A DNA stretch of 64,000 nucleotides from an uncultured Paracoccaceae bacterium (GCA_937872465.1 CALMSR010000038.1:1-64000), one strand, 5' to 3'. Counted from the first letter of the stretch, positions 39,290 through 48,390 are shown. Notes: generated from the sequence alone by a model not told the origin. Translations and numbers: made by a program.

Positions 39290-41362
39290 ATGTCGATGGT
39301 CGCCTTCGATCCGCAGCTGCCGCTCGGGCTGATCGCCGGGCTCGCGGGGCTGAGCCTCGCGGCGCTCCTGCTCGCGCTCTGGCGGGGGCTGGCCGGCTGG
39401 TGGCTGCGCGCGCTCGCGGCGCTGGTGCTGCTGGTGGCGCTGGCGCAGCCCTCCTGGCGGCAGGAGGACCGGCTGCCGGTGGCCGACATCGCGCTGGTGG
39501 TGATCGACGAGAGCGCCTCGAACCGGATCGGGCTCCGGCCCGACCAGGTGACGTCGGCGCTCGAGGGGCTCGGGGCGCGGCTCGACCGGCTGGTGGAGAC
39601 CGGCGGGCTGGAGCTGCGCGAGATCCGCCTGCGCGACCGGGGCGAGGACGGGACGCGGCTCCTCGGCGCCCTGGCCGAGGCGGCGGCGGAGATCCCGCCC
39701 GACCGGATCGCCGGCGCGATCCTTGTGACCGACGGGCAGGTGCATGACGCCGATGCGCTGGCGGAATTCCCCGGGCCCGTCCATGTGCTGCTCAGCGGCA
39801 GCGCCGCGGATTGGGACCGCCGCATCGTGATCGAGACGGCGCCGGCCTTCGCGATCATCGACGAGCCGGTCAGCGTGACCCTGCGTGTGGAGGACATCGG
39901 CGCGTCGCCGGAGAGCGGCGGGTTCGTACCGCTGACCATCGCGCTCGACGGCACCGAGCCCTTGCGCTTCGACGTGCCGGTGGGCGAACCGGTCACGCTG
40001 CCGGTCACGCTCGGGCGCGGCGGGGCCAATGTGCTGGAAATCGCCACGCCGCAGGTGGCGGGCGAGCTGACCGAGCGCAACAACGCCGCCGTGGTCTCGA
40101 TCAACGGCGTGCGCGACCGGCTGCGGGTGCTGCTCGTCTCGGGCGAGCCCTATCCCGGCGAGCGCACCTGGCGGAACCTGCTGAAATCCGACAGCGCCGT
40201 CGACCTGGTGCATTTCACCATCCTGCGCCCGCCGGAGAAGCAGGATTTCGTGCCGGTCTTCGAGCTCTCGCTGATCGCCTTCCCGACCCAGGAGCTCTTC
40301 ATGGAGAAGGTCGACGAGTTCGACCTGATCATCTTCGACCGCTACAAGCGCCGGGGAATCCTGCCGAACGATTATTTCGAGAACATCGCCCGCTATGTGC
40401 GGGACGGGGGCGCGCTGCTGGTCGCCGCGGGCGAGGATTTCGCCGGCGCCGAGAGCCTCTACCGCTCGCCGCTGCGCGGGGTACTGCCGGTCCAGCCCAC
40501 CGCCCGGGTGGTGGAGCGGGGCTTCGCGCCGCGCATCCCGGAGCTGGGCCATCGCCATCCGGTCACCGCCGACCTCGAATCCCATGCCCCGCGCCCGCCG
40601 GCCGCGGACGGCACGCCGGGCTGGGGCCGCTGGTTCCGCATCGTCGAGCTCGACGCCCCGGAGGGCGAGGTGGTCATGACCGGCCCGGACGACCGGCCGC
40701 TCCTGGTGCTCGACCGCCAGGGGGAGGGGCGGGTCGCGGTGCTGGCCTCCGACGAGGCCTGGCTCTGGAGCCGCGGCTACGAGGGTGGCGGGCCGCAGCT
40801 CGAACTGCTGCGCCGGCTGGCCCATTGGCTGATGCAGGAGCCGGAGCTGGAGGAGAACGTGCTGCTCGGCGGCGGCGACGGCGGCGACGTGGAGGTGACG
40901 CGCCGCACGCTCGAGGCCGAGATCCCGACGGTGACCGCCACCAGCCCCTCGGGCGAGAGCGAGGAGGTGGCGATGAAGGAGGTGGCGCCGGGGCGCTGGG
41001 AGGGCCGGATCGAGGCCGCCGAGCACGGCGTCTGGCGGCTGGAGAACGGCGATCTCGCGGCGGTGGCGGTGGTCGGGCCCTCGGCGCCGCGGGAATTCGA
41101 GAACCCGGTTTCGGACGGGGCGGCGCTCGGTCCGCTGGCGGCCGCGACCCGCGGCGGGATCCTGCGGCTGGAGGACGGGGTGCCGGACATCCGCCGCGTG
41201 CGCGAGGGCCGGGTCGCCGCGGGACGCGGCTGGATCGGGCTCGCCGACCGCGACGCCTATCAGCTGCGCGACATCCGGCAGGTCGCGCTGGCGCCGGCCT
41301 GGCTGATGCTGATCCTCGCCGTGGCGCTGGCCTTTGGCGCCTGGCGCATCGAGGGGCGGTAG
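39290..41362 (+). CDS. Glutamine amidotransferase-like membrane protein of the MoxR cluster (COG5426-type)
   Basis: 690 residues. Two N-terminal helices (about 13-30 and 37-52), a VWA-like stretch (ADIALVVIDESASNRIGLRP, AGAILVTDGQVHD), an amidotransferase-like domain (LLVSGEPYPGERTWRNLLKS, DLIIFDRYKRRGILPNDYFE, YVRDGGALLVAAGEDF) without an evident catalytic Cys, and a C-terminal helix (LMLILAVALAFGAWRI). Three bases after DUF4159. Role unknown; context implies a membrane-bound assembly or quality-control complex. Confidence 0.85.
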   Translation: MSMVAFDPQLPLGLIAGLAGLSLAALLLALWRGLAGWWLRALAALVLLVALAQPSWRQEDRLPVADIALVVIDESASNRIGLRPDQVTSALEGLGARLDRLVETGGLELREIRLRDRGEDGTRLLGALAEAAAEIPPDRIAGAILVTDGQVHDADALAEFPGPVHVLLSGSAADWDRRIVIETAPAFAIIDEPVSVTLRVEDIGASPESGGFVPLTIALDGTEPLRFDVPVGEPVTLPVTLGRGGANVLEIATPQVAGELTERNNAAVVSINGVRDRLRVLLVSGEPYPGERTWRNLLKSDSAVDLVHFTILRPPEKQDFVPVFELSLIAFPTQELFMEKVDEFDLIIFDRYKRRGILPNDYFENIARYVRDGGALLVAAGEDFAGAESLYRSPLRGVLPVQPTARVVERGFAPRIPELGHRHPVTADLESHAPRPPAADGTPGWGRWFRIVELDAPEGEVVMTGPDDRPLLVLDRQGEGRVAVLASDEAWLWSRGYEGGGPQLELLRRLAHWLMQEPELEENVLLGGGDGGDVEVTRRTLEAEIPTVTATSPSGESEEVAMKEVAPGRWEGRIEAAEHGVWRLENGDLAAVAVVGPSAPREFENPVSDGAALGPLAAATRGGILRLEDGVPDIRRVREGRVAAGRGWIGLADRDAYQLRDIRQVALAPAWLMLILAVALAFGAWRIEGR

Positions 41363-41440
41363 GCACGGGCTTTTTACCCTCGTGCGGCCATGGTAGCATC
41401 CTGGCCCCGGCCGGAACCCGGCCCATCGCGGGAGACGCCG

Positions 41441-42874
41441 ATGCAGATGCCCGATCCCGATCCGGCGATCCTCGCCCGCAAGGCCGAGATCGTGGCGAAG
41501 CTGCGCGCGATCCTGCCGGAAGACGCGGTGATCTCCGACCCCGCCGAGGTCAAGGTCTACGAATGCGACGCGCTGACCGCCTATCGCTGCCCGCCGCTGG
41601 CGGTGGTGCTGCCGGCCTCCACCGAGGAAGTCGCCGCGGTGCTCAGGCTCTGCCACGGCGAGCGCGTGCCGGTGGTGCCGCGGGGGTCGGGGACCAGCCT
41701 CGCGGGTGGGGCGCTGCCGACGGCCGATTGCGTGGTCCTCGGCGTGGCGCGGCTGACGGCGGTGCTGGAGACGGATTACGCGAACCGTTTCATCCGTCTG
41801 CAGACCGGGCGGACAAACCTCAGCGTGACCGGGGCGGTGGAGCACGAGGATTTCTTCTACGCGCCCGATCCGTCGAGCCAGCTCGCCTGCGCCATCGCCG
41901 GCAATATCGGGATGAACTCCGGCGGCGCGCATTGCCTGAAATACGGCGTGACCACCAACAACCTGCTCGGCGTGACCATGGTGCTGATGGACGGCACGGT
42001 GGTGGAGCTCGGCGGCGCGCATCTCGACGCTTCGGGCTACGACCTGCTCGGGGTGATCTGCGGCTCGGAGGGGCAGCTCGGCGTGGTGACCGAGGCGGTG
42101 CTGCGCATCCTGAAGAAGCCGGAGGGCGCGCGTCCCGTGCTGATGGGCTTCGGCTCCAACGAGGTCGCGGGCGCCTGCGTGCGCGACATCATCAAGGCCG
42201 GGGTGCTGCCGGTGGCGATCGAGTTCATGGACCGGCCCTGCATCCGCGCCTGCGAGGATTTCGCCCATGCCGGCTATCCGGACGTGGAGGCGCTCCTGAT
42301 CGTCGAGGTCGAGGGCGCGGAGGCCGAGATCGCCGAGCAGCTCGCCAAGATCACCGAGATCGCGCGGCGCCACGATCCCGAGGAGCTGCGCGAGAGCCGC
42401 TCGGCGGCGGAAAGCGCGCTGATCTGGAAGGGCCGCAAGGCGGCCTTCGGCGCCATGGGGCAGATCAACGACTACATCTGCCTCGACGGCACCATCCCGG
42501 TGAGCGCCCTGCCGGAGGTGCTGCGGCGCATTGGCGAGATGACCGCGGGCTACGGGCTCGCCGTGGCCAATGTCTTCCATGCCGGCGACGGGAACATGCA
42601 TCCGCTGATCCTCTACGACGCGAATGCGCCGGGGGAGCTCGAGAAGGCCGAGGCGCTGGGGGCCGACATCCTGACGCTCTGCGTCGAGGTGGGGGGATGC
42701 CTGACCGGCGAGCACGGGGTCGGCGTCGAGAAGCGCGACCTGATGGCGGTGCAATACGCGCCCGAGGACATCGAGGCGCAGCTGTGGGTCAAGGACGTCT
42801 TCGACCCCGACTGGCTGCTGAATCCGGCCAAGGTCTTCCCGCTGGAAAGCTCGAAGGCCCGCCGCGCGGCGTGA
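41441..42874 (+). CDS. glcD: Glycolate oxidase FAD-linked subunit GlcD
   Basis: 477 residues. FAD-binding PCMH domain (VVPRGSGTSLAGGALP, CAIAGNIGMNSGGAHCLKYG) and C-terminal FAD-linked oxidase domain ending HAGDGNMHPLILYD and EHGVGVEKRDLM. With GlcE and GlcF it oxidises glycolate to glyoxylate and passes electrons to quinone. ATG at 41441 with GGAGA upstream; the frame extends 17 codons without conservation. Separated from glcE by the DUF454 gene on the opposite strand. Confidence 0.93.
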   Translation: MQMPDPDPAILARKAEIVAKLRAILPEDAVISDPAEVKVYECDALTAYRCPPLAVVLPASTEEVAAVLRLCHGERVPVVPRGSGTSLAGGALPTADCVVLGVARLTAVLETDYANRFIRLQTGRTNLSVTGAVEHEDFFYAPDPSSQLACAIAGNIGMNSGGAHCLKYGVTTNNLLGVTMVLMDGTVVELGGAHLDASGYDLLGVICGSEGQLGVVTEAVLRILKKPEGARPVLMGFGSNEVAGACVRDIIKAGVLPVAIEFMDRPCIRACEDFAHAGYPDVEALLIVEVEGAEAEIAEQLAKITEIARRHDPEELRESRSAAESALIWKGRKAAFGAMGQINDYICLDGTIPVSALPEVLRRIGEMTAGYGLAVANVFHAGDGNMHPLILYDANAPGELEKAEALGADILTLCVEVGGCLTGEHGVGVEKRDLMAVQYAPEDIEAQLWVKDVFDPDWLLNPAKVFPLESSKARRAA

Positions 42875-43068
42875 TCCGGGCCGGGTGCGGGCGGTCGGTC
42901 CCACTCCCGACCGTGTCCCGGCAGCCGGCGCATGGCAGTTGCGGCAACGCAGCGAAGCAATCACCCGACGATGAGAGGGCGGCAAGGTCCCGTTGGCCGG
43001 GGTCGACCTGACCGGCCGCCGCGCTGGCAAAGGCTGCATCGGTCAGCCGAAGGGACCGCGGTGGCGGT

Positions 43069-43434
43069 TCAGTCCCGTGGGCCGTCGGGGCGGGTGAGCA
43101 CGAAGGTTGCGGCACCGGCGAGGCAGGCGGCCTGGATGGCGAGGAGGCGGAGTGGCAGGCCGGCAAGGAAGCTGAGCGCGAGGGTCAGGGCCATGAGTGC
43201 CGTGGCCAGCCGTTTGGCGCGCGGGGCGATGGCGCCGTATCGCTCCCAGTCGCGAGTCGGCGGGCCAAAGCGCGGATGGGTCTCGAGCCAGTGGTGCAGG
43301 CGGGGCGAGCCGCGGGCGAAGGCGAAGGCCGCCAGCAGCACGAAGGGCGTCGTCGGCAGCAGCGGCAGCAGGACGCCGATCGCGCCGAGCGCGAGGAAAG
43401 TGCTGCCCATCCCGGTCCAGAAGATGCGACCCAA
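43069..43434 (-). CDS. DUF454 (YbaN family) membrane protein
   Basis: 121 residues, three to four helices. The DUF454 signature GAIGVLLPLLPTTPFVLLAA FAFARGSPR is intact, followed by HHWLETHPRFGPPTRDW. The start is most likely a TTG at 43434 with GGGAGA upstream, giving MGRIFWTGMGSTFLALG, which matches the family N-terminus; the ATG at 43410 would cut the first helix. It is inserted, in opposite direction, between glcD and glcE. Function unknown. Confidence 0.82.
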   Translation of the reverse strand: MGRIFWTGMGSTFLALGAIGVLLPLLPTTPFVLLAAFAFARGSPRLHHWLETHPRFGPPTRDWERYGAIAPRAKRLATALMALTLALSFLAGLPLRLLAIQAACLAGAATFVLTRPDGPRD

Positions 43435-43543
43435 GACTGTCTCCCGACGATTGCCTCTCCCCGGTAAGGATAGTGCGCCCGGGCCATCATTGCGATGGCT
43501 TGCCTTGCTTCGGTGTTTGCGGACATGATCGGGCAGGGAGGCG

Positions 43544-44710
43544 ATGGCCGCGACCATGACCGAATTCCAGCCGCATACCGAGGCGGAGCTCGCCGAACTG
43601 ATCCGCGAGGCGGGGGCGCGGGGCGGGGGCTTCGCGATCCGCGGCGGCGGCACGCGCGCAGGACCCGCTGCGGAGGGGGCGGCACGGCTCTCCACCGCGG
43701 GCCTGAGCGGCATCAGCCTCTACGAGCCCGGTGCGCTGACGCTGGTGGTGCGGGCCGGCACGCCGCTCGCCGAGGTCGAGGCGGCGCTGGCGGCGGAGGG
43801 GCAGGTCCTACCCTTCGAGCCCTGGGACGCGCGGGCACTGACCGGACGGACCGGCATGCCGACAATCGGCGGGGTGGTGGCGACCAACGCCTCCGGGCCG
43901 CGGCGCATCCAGGCCGGCGCCTGCCGCGACAGCATGATCGGCATCCGCTTCGTCGACGGCACCGGGGCGGTGGTCAAGAACGGCGGGCGGGTGATGAAGA
44001 ACGTCACCGGGCTCGACCTCGTCAAGCTGCTCGCGGGAAGCCACGGCACGCTCGGGGTCATCACGGAAGTGGCGTTCAAGCTGCTGCCCGGGCCCGCGGT
44101 CACCGCGAGCGTGGTGCTCGACGGGCTTCCTGCCGAGGAGGCGGTCGGGGCGATGACTGCAGCGCTCGGCACGCCCTTCCAGGTCTCGGCGGCGGCGCAT
44201 CTGCCCGCGGGGGCGGGGGAAGCCTCGGCCACGCGGCTGCGGCTCGAGGGTCTCGCCGGCTCGGTGGCCTACCGCACCAGTGAGCTGGCGCGCGCGCTCC
44301 GGCGCTTCGGGGCGGCGCGCGTGGTGGAGGGTCCGGGCGACTGGCCGGCGATCCGCGACGCGGCGCGGCTCGGCGGGCGCGAGGGCGCGGTCTGGCGGAT
44401 CTCGGTCAAGCCCACCGACGGCGCGCGGGTCGCGGCGCGGCTCGGCCCGGCGGAGGTGATGCTCGACTGGGGCGGCGGGCTGATCTGGGCGCTGGCGCCG
44501 GAGGATTTCGACCTGCGGGCCGCGCTCGCCGGCGTGCCGGGGCATGCGACGCTGGTGCGCGCCGGCGCCGAGGCCCGCGCCCGATGGGGCGTCTTCCATC
44601 CCGAGTCGCCGCCGGTGGCGGCGATCGCGGCCGGGTTGCGCGCACGCTTCGATCCGAAGGGCGTGCTCAATCCCGGGCTGATGGCGCCACGCGAACCGGT
44701 CCCGGCCTGA
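43544..44710 (+). CDS. glcE: Glycolate oxidase FAD-binding subunit GlcE
   Basis: 388 residues. PCMH-type FAD domain: FAIRGGGTRAGPAA, LTGRTGMPTIGGVVATNASGP, GRVMKNVTGLDLVKLLAGSHG TLGVITEVAFKLLP. ATG at 43544 closely follows AGGGAGG; ATG 43556 is possible. It sits 13 bases before glcF, so glcE-glcF are co-transcribed. Confidence 0.93.
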   Translation: MAATMTEFQPHTEAELAELIREAGARGGGFAIRGGGTRAGPAAEGAARLSTAGLSGISLYEPGALTLVVRAGTPLAEVEAALAAEGQVLPFEPWDARALTGRTGMPTIGGVVATNASGPRRIQAGACRDSMIGIRFVDGTGAVVKNGGRVMKNVTGLDLVKLLAGSHGTLGVITEVAFKLLPGPAVTASVVLDGLPAEEAVGAMTAALGTPFQVSAAAHLPAGAGEASATRLRLEGLAGSVAYRTSELARALRRFGAARVVEGPGDWPAIRDAARLGGREGAVWRISVKPTDGARVAARLGPAEVMLDWGGGLIWALAPEDFDLRAALAGVPGHATLVRAGAEARARWGVFHPESPPVAAIAAGLRARFDPKGVLNPGLMAPREPVPA

Positions 44711-44723
44711 GCGGAGGGGTGCG

Positions 44724-46013
44724 ATGCAGACGAATTTCACCCCCGAGCAGCTGCGCGACCCCGGCATCGCGCGGTCGAACGAGATCCTGCGCGCCTGCGT
44801 GCATTGCGGCTTCTGCACCGCGACCTGTCCGACCTACCAGGTGCTCGGGGACGAGCTCGACAGCCCGCGCGGGCGCATCTACCTCATCAAGGACATGCTG
44901 GAGGCGGGGAGGCCGGCGGACGAGAAGACCGTCCGGCACATCGACCGCTGCCTGAGTTGCCTCGCCTGCATGACGACCTGCCCCTCGGGGGTGCATTACA
45001 TGCATCTGGTCGATCACGCGCGGGATCACATCGAGCGCACCTACCGGCGGCCGCGCTTCGAGCGGTGGCTCCGCTGGACGCTCGCGCGCATCCTGCCCTA
45101 TCCGCGGCGGTTCCGGCTGGCCCTGCTCGGGGCCAGGATCGGGCGGCCCTTCGCGGGGCTTCTGCCCGATCCTCGGCTGAGGGCCATGCTCGAGATGGCG
45201 CCGAAGTCGATCCCGCCGGTCAGCCGCATGGACGACCCGCAGGTCTTTCCGGCCGAGGGCGCGCGGCGGCGACGGGTGGCGCTGATGACCGGCTGCGCCC
45301 AGCGCGCGCTCAACACCGACATCAACGAGGCGACGATCCGGCTCCTGACGCGGCACGGCTGCGAGGTGGTGATCGCGGAGGGCGCCGGCTGCTGCGGGGC
45401 GCTCACTCATCACATGGGAAAGACTGCGGAAAGCCATGCTTCGGCTGCGAAAAACATCCGGGCATGGATGCGTGAGGTCGAGGGCGCGGGGCTCGATGCC
45501 ATCGTCATCAACACCTCCGGCTGCGGCACCACGGTCAAGGATTACGGCCACATGTTCCGCAACGACCCCCTAGCCGCGGAGGCGGCGCGGGTGGCGGGGC
45601 TGGCGCGGGACGTGAGCGAGGTGATGGAGGATCTCGGGCTCGCCGCCGTCGAGGCGCCGCCGCTGCGCGTCGCCTATCACGCCGCCTGCTCGCTCCAGCA
45701 CGGCCAGCAGATCCGCTCGGCGCCCAAGGCGCTGCTGAAGGCCGCCGGCTTCGAGGTGGTGGAGCCGCGGGACGCGCATCTCTGTTGCGGCTCGGCGGGG
45801 ACCTACAACCTGATGCAGCCCGAGATCTCCGCCGCGCTCAAGGCGCGCAAGCTCGCGACCCTGCTCGAGCGCGGCCCGGAGGTGATCGCCGCCGGCAACA
45901 TCGGCTGCATGATGCAGATCGGCTCGGCCACGTCGGTGCCGGTGGTCCATACCGTCGAGCTGCTCGACTGGGCGACCGGCGGGCCGAGGCCGCCAGCGCT
46001 CAGCGGGCGGTGA
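44724..46013 (+). CDS. glcF: Glycolate oxidase iron-sulfur subunit GlcF
   Basis: 429 residues. Two 4Fe-4S clusters: Cys25-28-31-35 (CVHCGFCTATCP) and Cys76-79-82-86 (CLSCLACMTTCP). Two CCG domains follow (TSGCGTTVKDYG, AACSLQHGQQ, LCCGSAGTYNLMQPE). It transfers electrons from GlcD/GlcE towards the quinone pool. GGAGGGG upstream of the ATG. The stop overlaps a GTG that starts the protease gene. Confidence 0.95.
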   Translation: MQTNFTPEQLRDPGIARSNEILRACVHCGFCTATCPTYQVLGDELDSPRGRIYLIKDMLEAGRPADEKTVRHIDRCLSCLACMTTCPSGVHYMHLVDHARDHIERTYRRPRFERWLRWTLARILPYPRRFRLALLGARIGRPFAGLLPDPRLRAMLEMAPKSIPPVSRMDDPQVFPAEGARRRRVALMTGCAQRALNTDINEATIRLLTRHGCEVVIAEGAGCCGALTHHMGKTAESHASAAKNIRAWMREVEGAGLDAIVINTSGCGTTVKDYGHMFRNDPLAAEAARVAGLARDVSEVMEDLGLAAVEAPPLRVAYHAACSLQHGQQIRSAPKALLKAAGFEVVEPRDAHLCCGSAGTYNLMQPEISAALKARKLATLLERGPEVIAAGNIGCMMQIGSATSVPVVHTVELLDWATGGPRPPALSGR

Positions 46014-46777
46014 GGCGCATCCTCCTTCTCGCGCTCTTCCTGGCGGCGCTGCCGCTCGCGGCTCCCGCCGATGACGGGCGGGCGCGGCGCATGCTCGGCG
46101 AGGCGGAGGCGGCGGATTTCCGTGGCGTCGGCCGGCTGAACGTGGCGGGCCGGCGGTTCTGCACCGCGGCGCTCGTCTCGGACCGGCTCGCGGTGACGGC
46201 GGCGCATTGCCTCTATCATCCCCGCACGTTCCGGCCGGTGCCGCTCGCCGAGCTGCGCTTCGTCGCCGGGCTGCGCCGCGACGCGCATGCGGCGCTGCGC
46301 GGCGTGGCGCGGGCGGCGGTCCCGCCGGACTACGTCTATGACGGCGAGCCGAGCTTCGAGAACCTGCGACGGGACATCGCGCTCCTGGAGCTCGACGCCG
46401 CCATCCCGGCGGAGCAGGCGCTCGCCTTCCGCCCCGGTCCGATGCCCGGGGACGGGGCGGTGATCGAGATCGTCTCCTATGCCCGCGACCGGGCGCAGGC
46501 GGCCTCGATCCAGGACGGCTGCCGCATCGTCGCGCGCATCCGTGAGGTGGCCGCACTCGATTGCGAGGTCAATCTGGGCGCCTCGGGCGCGCCGGTGCTG
46601 GTGCTCGGCAAGGCGGGCAGGGAGCTCTGGGCGGTGGTCTCCTCGATCGGGGCGACGGTCTCGGGCGGCGAGGTGACGCTGGCGGTGCTGGCCGCGCCCG
46701 AGCTTGCGGCGCTCGAGGCGGCGCTCGCCGGGGCGGTGCCGGATTCCGCAGGCACATCACCTGCTTCGGAGCCTTGA
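46010..46777 (+). CDS. Secreted trypsin-like serine protease (S1 family)
   Basis: 255 residues. Signal peptide VRRILLLALFLAALPLAAPA. Catalytic triad His66 (TAAHCLYH), Asp122 (RRDIALLELD) and Ser192 in GASGAP, where the usual Asp before Ser is Ala. Cys51 and Cys67 can form the histidine-loop disulfide. Predicted periplasmic. GTG start overlaps the glcF stop, an unlikely functional partner, so coupling may only reflect compaction. Its stop codon lies inside the sigma-32 box of the hsp20 gene. Confidence 0.85.
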   Translation: MRRILLLALFLAALPLAAPADDGRARRMLGEAEAADFRGVGRLNVAGRRFCTAALVSDRLAVTAAHCLYHPRTFRPVPLAELRFVAGLRRDAHAALRGVARAAVPPDYVYDGEPSFENLRRDIALLELDAAIPAEQALAFRPGPMPGDGAVIEIVSYARDRAQAASIQDGCRIVARIREVAALDCEVNLGASGAPVLVLGKAGRELWAVVSSIGATVSGGEVTLAVLAAPELAALEAALAGAVPDSAGTSPASEP

Positions 46778-46801
46778 AAGCCCCGGCGGGCCATCCCAGA
46801 T
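46773..46801 (+). promoter_or_regulatory. Predicted sigma-32 (RpoH) promoter of hsp20
   Basis: CTTGAAA at 46773-46779, 14 bases, TCCCAGAT at 46794-46801, close to the heat-shock consensus CTTGAAA-N13/15-CCCCATNT. It contains the TGA of the protease gene and gives a leader of about 93 bases before the Hsp20 ATG. Confidence 0.7.
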
Positions 46802-46873
46802 AATCGCTGTCCGGCGCCGCGGAGCGGGCCGTTTCCACTGCAAAGGGCCTGTCCCGAGGGAAGGTCCGAACCC

Positions 46874-46898
46874 TGTATCGCTTCTGAAGGAGGATGCA
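46874..46898 (+). promoter_or_regulatory. ROSE-like RNA thermometer hairpin of hsp20
   Basis: TGTAT (46874-46878) can pair with ATGCA (46894-46898), and TCGCT (46878-46882) faces the Shine-Dalgarno AGGAG (46888-46892) across a five-base loop. UYGCU opposite AGGAG with a G-G contact is the hallmark of ROSE thermometers found before small heat-shock genes of alphaproteobacteria. Prediction by eye; no folding was computed. Confidence 0.5.
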
Positions 46899-46900
46899 TC

Positions 46901-47359
46901 ATGCGTCATTTCGACCTCACCCCCCTCTATCGTTCGACCGTCGGCTTCGACCGTCTCGCCTCCGTGCTCGACCAGGTCATGGCCTCCGACGTGGGCTCGA
47001 ACGCCTATCCGCCCTACAACATCGAGAAGACCGGCGAGGATGCCTATCGCATCACCATCGCCGTGGCCGGGTTCTCGGAGACCGAGCTTTCCATCGAGGC
47101 CCGCGACGGCCAGCTGGTCGTGACCGGGCGCAAGGCCGAATCCGAGGACAAGGCCAATTTCCTGCATCGCGGCATCGCCACGCGCGCCTTCGAGCGGCGC
47201 TTCCAGCTCGCCGACCATGTGCGGGCGGAGAATGCGGTGACCGAGAACGGTCTGCTGCACATCGACCTCGTGCGCGAGGTGCCCGAGGCGCTGAAGCCGC
47301 GCAAGATCGAGATCGCGGGCAAATCCGCGATCGAGGGCAAGGCCGAAGCCGCCGCCTGA
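46901..47359 (+). CDS. Small heat shock protein Hsp20/IbpA
   Basis: 152 residues. Alpha-crystallin domain from about residue 30 to 130 (PYNIEKTGEDAYRITIAVAG, DGQLVVTGRKAESEDKANF, RGIATRAFERRFQLADHV, VTENGLLHIDLVREVPE). ATP-independent holdase that binds unfolding proteins for later rescue by DnaK/ClpB; clpB is also in this window. Strong AAGGAGG at 46887-46893. Controlled by a sigma-32 promoter and probably a leader thermometer. Confidence 0.95.
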   Translation: MRHFDLTPLYRSTVGFDRLASVLDQVMASDVGSNAYPPYNIEKTGEDAYRITIAVAGFSETELSIEARDGQLVVTGRKAESEDKANFLHRGIATRAFERRFQLADHVRAENAVTENGLLHIDLVREVPEALKPRKIEIAGKSAIEGKAEAAA

Positions 47360-47384
47360 GCCCGCCGCCTCCACGAGATGCCCG

Positions 47385-47416
47385 AACGGCCCGCCCCGGC
47401 GGGCCGTTTCCTTTTC
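47385..47416 (+). terminator. Rho-independent terminator of hsp20
   Basis: Ten-base-pair stem AACGGCCCGC / GCGGGCCGTT with loop CCCG, followed by TTTCCTTTTCT. It is 25 bases after the Hsp20 stop. Confidence 0.85.
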
Positions 47417-47525
47417 TGTCCCCTGCAAGGACCCATCGGTGCGGGGCGAATGCCCAGTGCCGATGCTTGCCTTCGATGGTGGAATGTGAGCTTCTGAGCA
47501 TTCGGGCATAGATGGGGAGCGCCGG

Positions 47526-48152
47526 ATGATCGCGCCGGAGGTCTTGGTTGCTTACTCTCTGATCGTTCTCGGCTTTGTCTTCGTCCCCGGCCCGGCAACC
47601 CTGCTGACGGTCGCTCGCGCGACGACGTCCGGAACGAAGGTCGGCATCGCGACGGGTGCGGGCATCACCGTTGGCGACTTCCTGCATACCATCATGGCCG
47701 TGGTCGGCATCTCAGCGATCATCGCGGCCTCCGCGACGCTCTTCACCATCGTGAAGTATCTCGGTGCGGCCTATCTGGTCTATCTCGGCCTGAAGGCGGC
47801 TTTCGAGAAGGGAGCGGTCGACCTCGGGCAAGGCCGCGTCCCGATCTCCGCACCCCAGGCGTTCCGGCAGGCGATTCTGGCCGAGGTCCTGAACCCCAAG
47901 ACCGCCCTTTTCTTTCTGGCTTTCCTGCCGCAGTTCGTTGCGCCGGAGAAAGGTCGCATTGTCCTGCAACTGACGATCCTGGGCCTGACCTTCGCGCTGA
48001 TCGGGCTCTTCAGCACCGTCGCCTACTCGCTCGCCGCAGGCCGTCTCGGCAATTTCCTCCGACGGAATCCCACGGTTCTCAAATGGCAGGGCAAGGTCGT
48101 TGGAGGCGTCTACTGCGCCCTCGGGATCCGTCTGGCGCTGCAGCAGCGATAG
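47526..48152 (+). CDS. LysE/RhtB-family amino-acid exporter
   Basis: 208 residues, six predicted helices. LysE-family blocks: FVFVPGPATLLTVARATTSG, GIATGAGITVGDFLHTI, YLGAAYLVYLGLKA and EVLNPKTALFFLAFLPQFV. Exports amino acids or similar small compounds; substrate unknown. Its G+C is visibly lower (about 60% in the first 60 bases) than its neighbours, with more A/T-ending codons, suggesting recent acquisition. Gap 48153-48414 downstream holds only the L36 terminator. Confidence 0.92.
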   Translation: MIAPEVLVAYSLIVLGFVFVPGPATLLTVARATTSGTKVGIATGAGITVGDFLHTIMAVVGISAIIAASATLFTIVKYLGAAYLVYLGLKAAFEKGAVDLGQGRVPISAPQAFRQAILAEVLNPKTALFFLAFLPQFVAPEKGRIVLQLTILGLTFALIGLFSTVAYSLAAGRLGNFLRRNPTVLKWQGKVVGGVYCALGIRLALQQR

Positions 48153-48362
48153 GCTGAAACGCGTCCGGCAGCAGCGAGGCCCCACGGAGCCGGAATGCCC
48201 GGACGCGACCCCGTCTTGGCCGCGGAGTCGATTCCGTGCCCCGCGCGGCCATTTGCCTATCCCGTCGATGCGGCGCGGGTCGGACGAAAGGGCCGCCGGG
48301 ACGAGCGCGCAGGTTGCGCCGGGGCAGCCCCAGTCGGGGCGCGGGACCTCCGTCCCGACGTA

Positions 48363-48390
48363 GAAAGGCCGCGTCCGGGCGGGCGCGGCC
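48363..48390 (-). terminator. Rho-independent terminator of rpmJ
   Basis: Read on the minus strand: GGCCGCG...CGCGGCC stem (48384-48390 with 48367-48373) then TTTCT. It lies 25 bases after the L36 stop. Confidence 0.65.

Noticed and set aside
38759..43039. 1426-codon open frame on the minus strand
   Set aside because: Antisense to DUF4159, amidotransferase-like and GlcD genes, with shadow composition rich in Arg, His and Gln. Typical G+C artefact.
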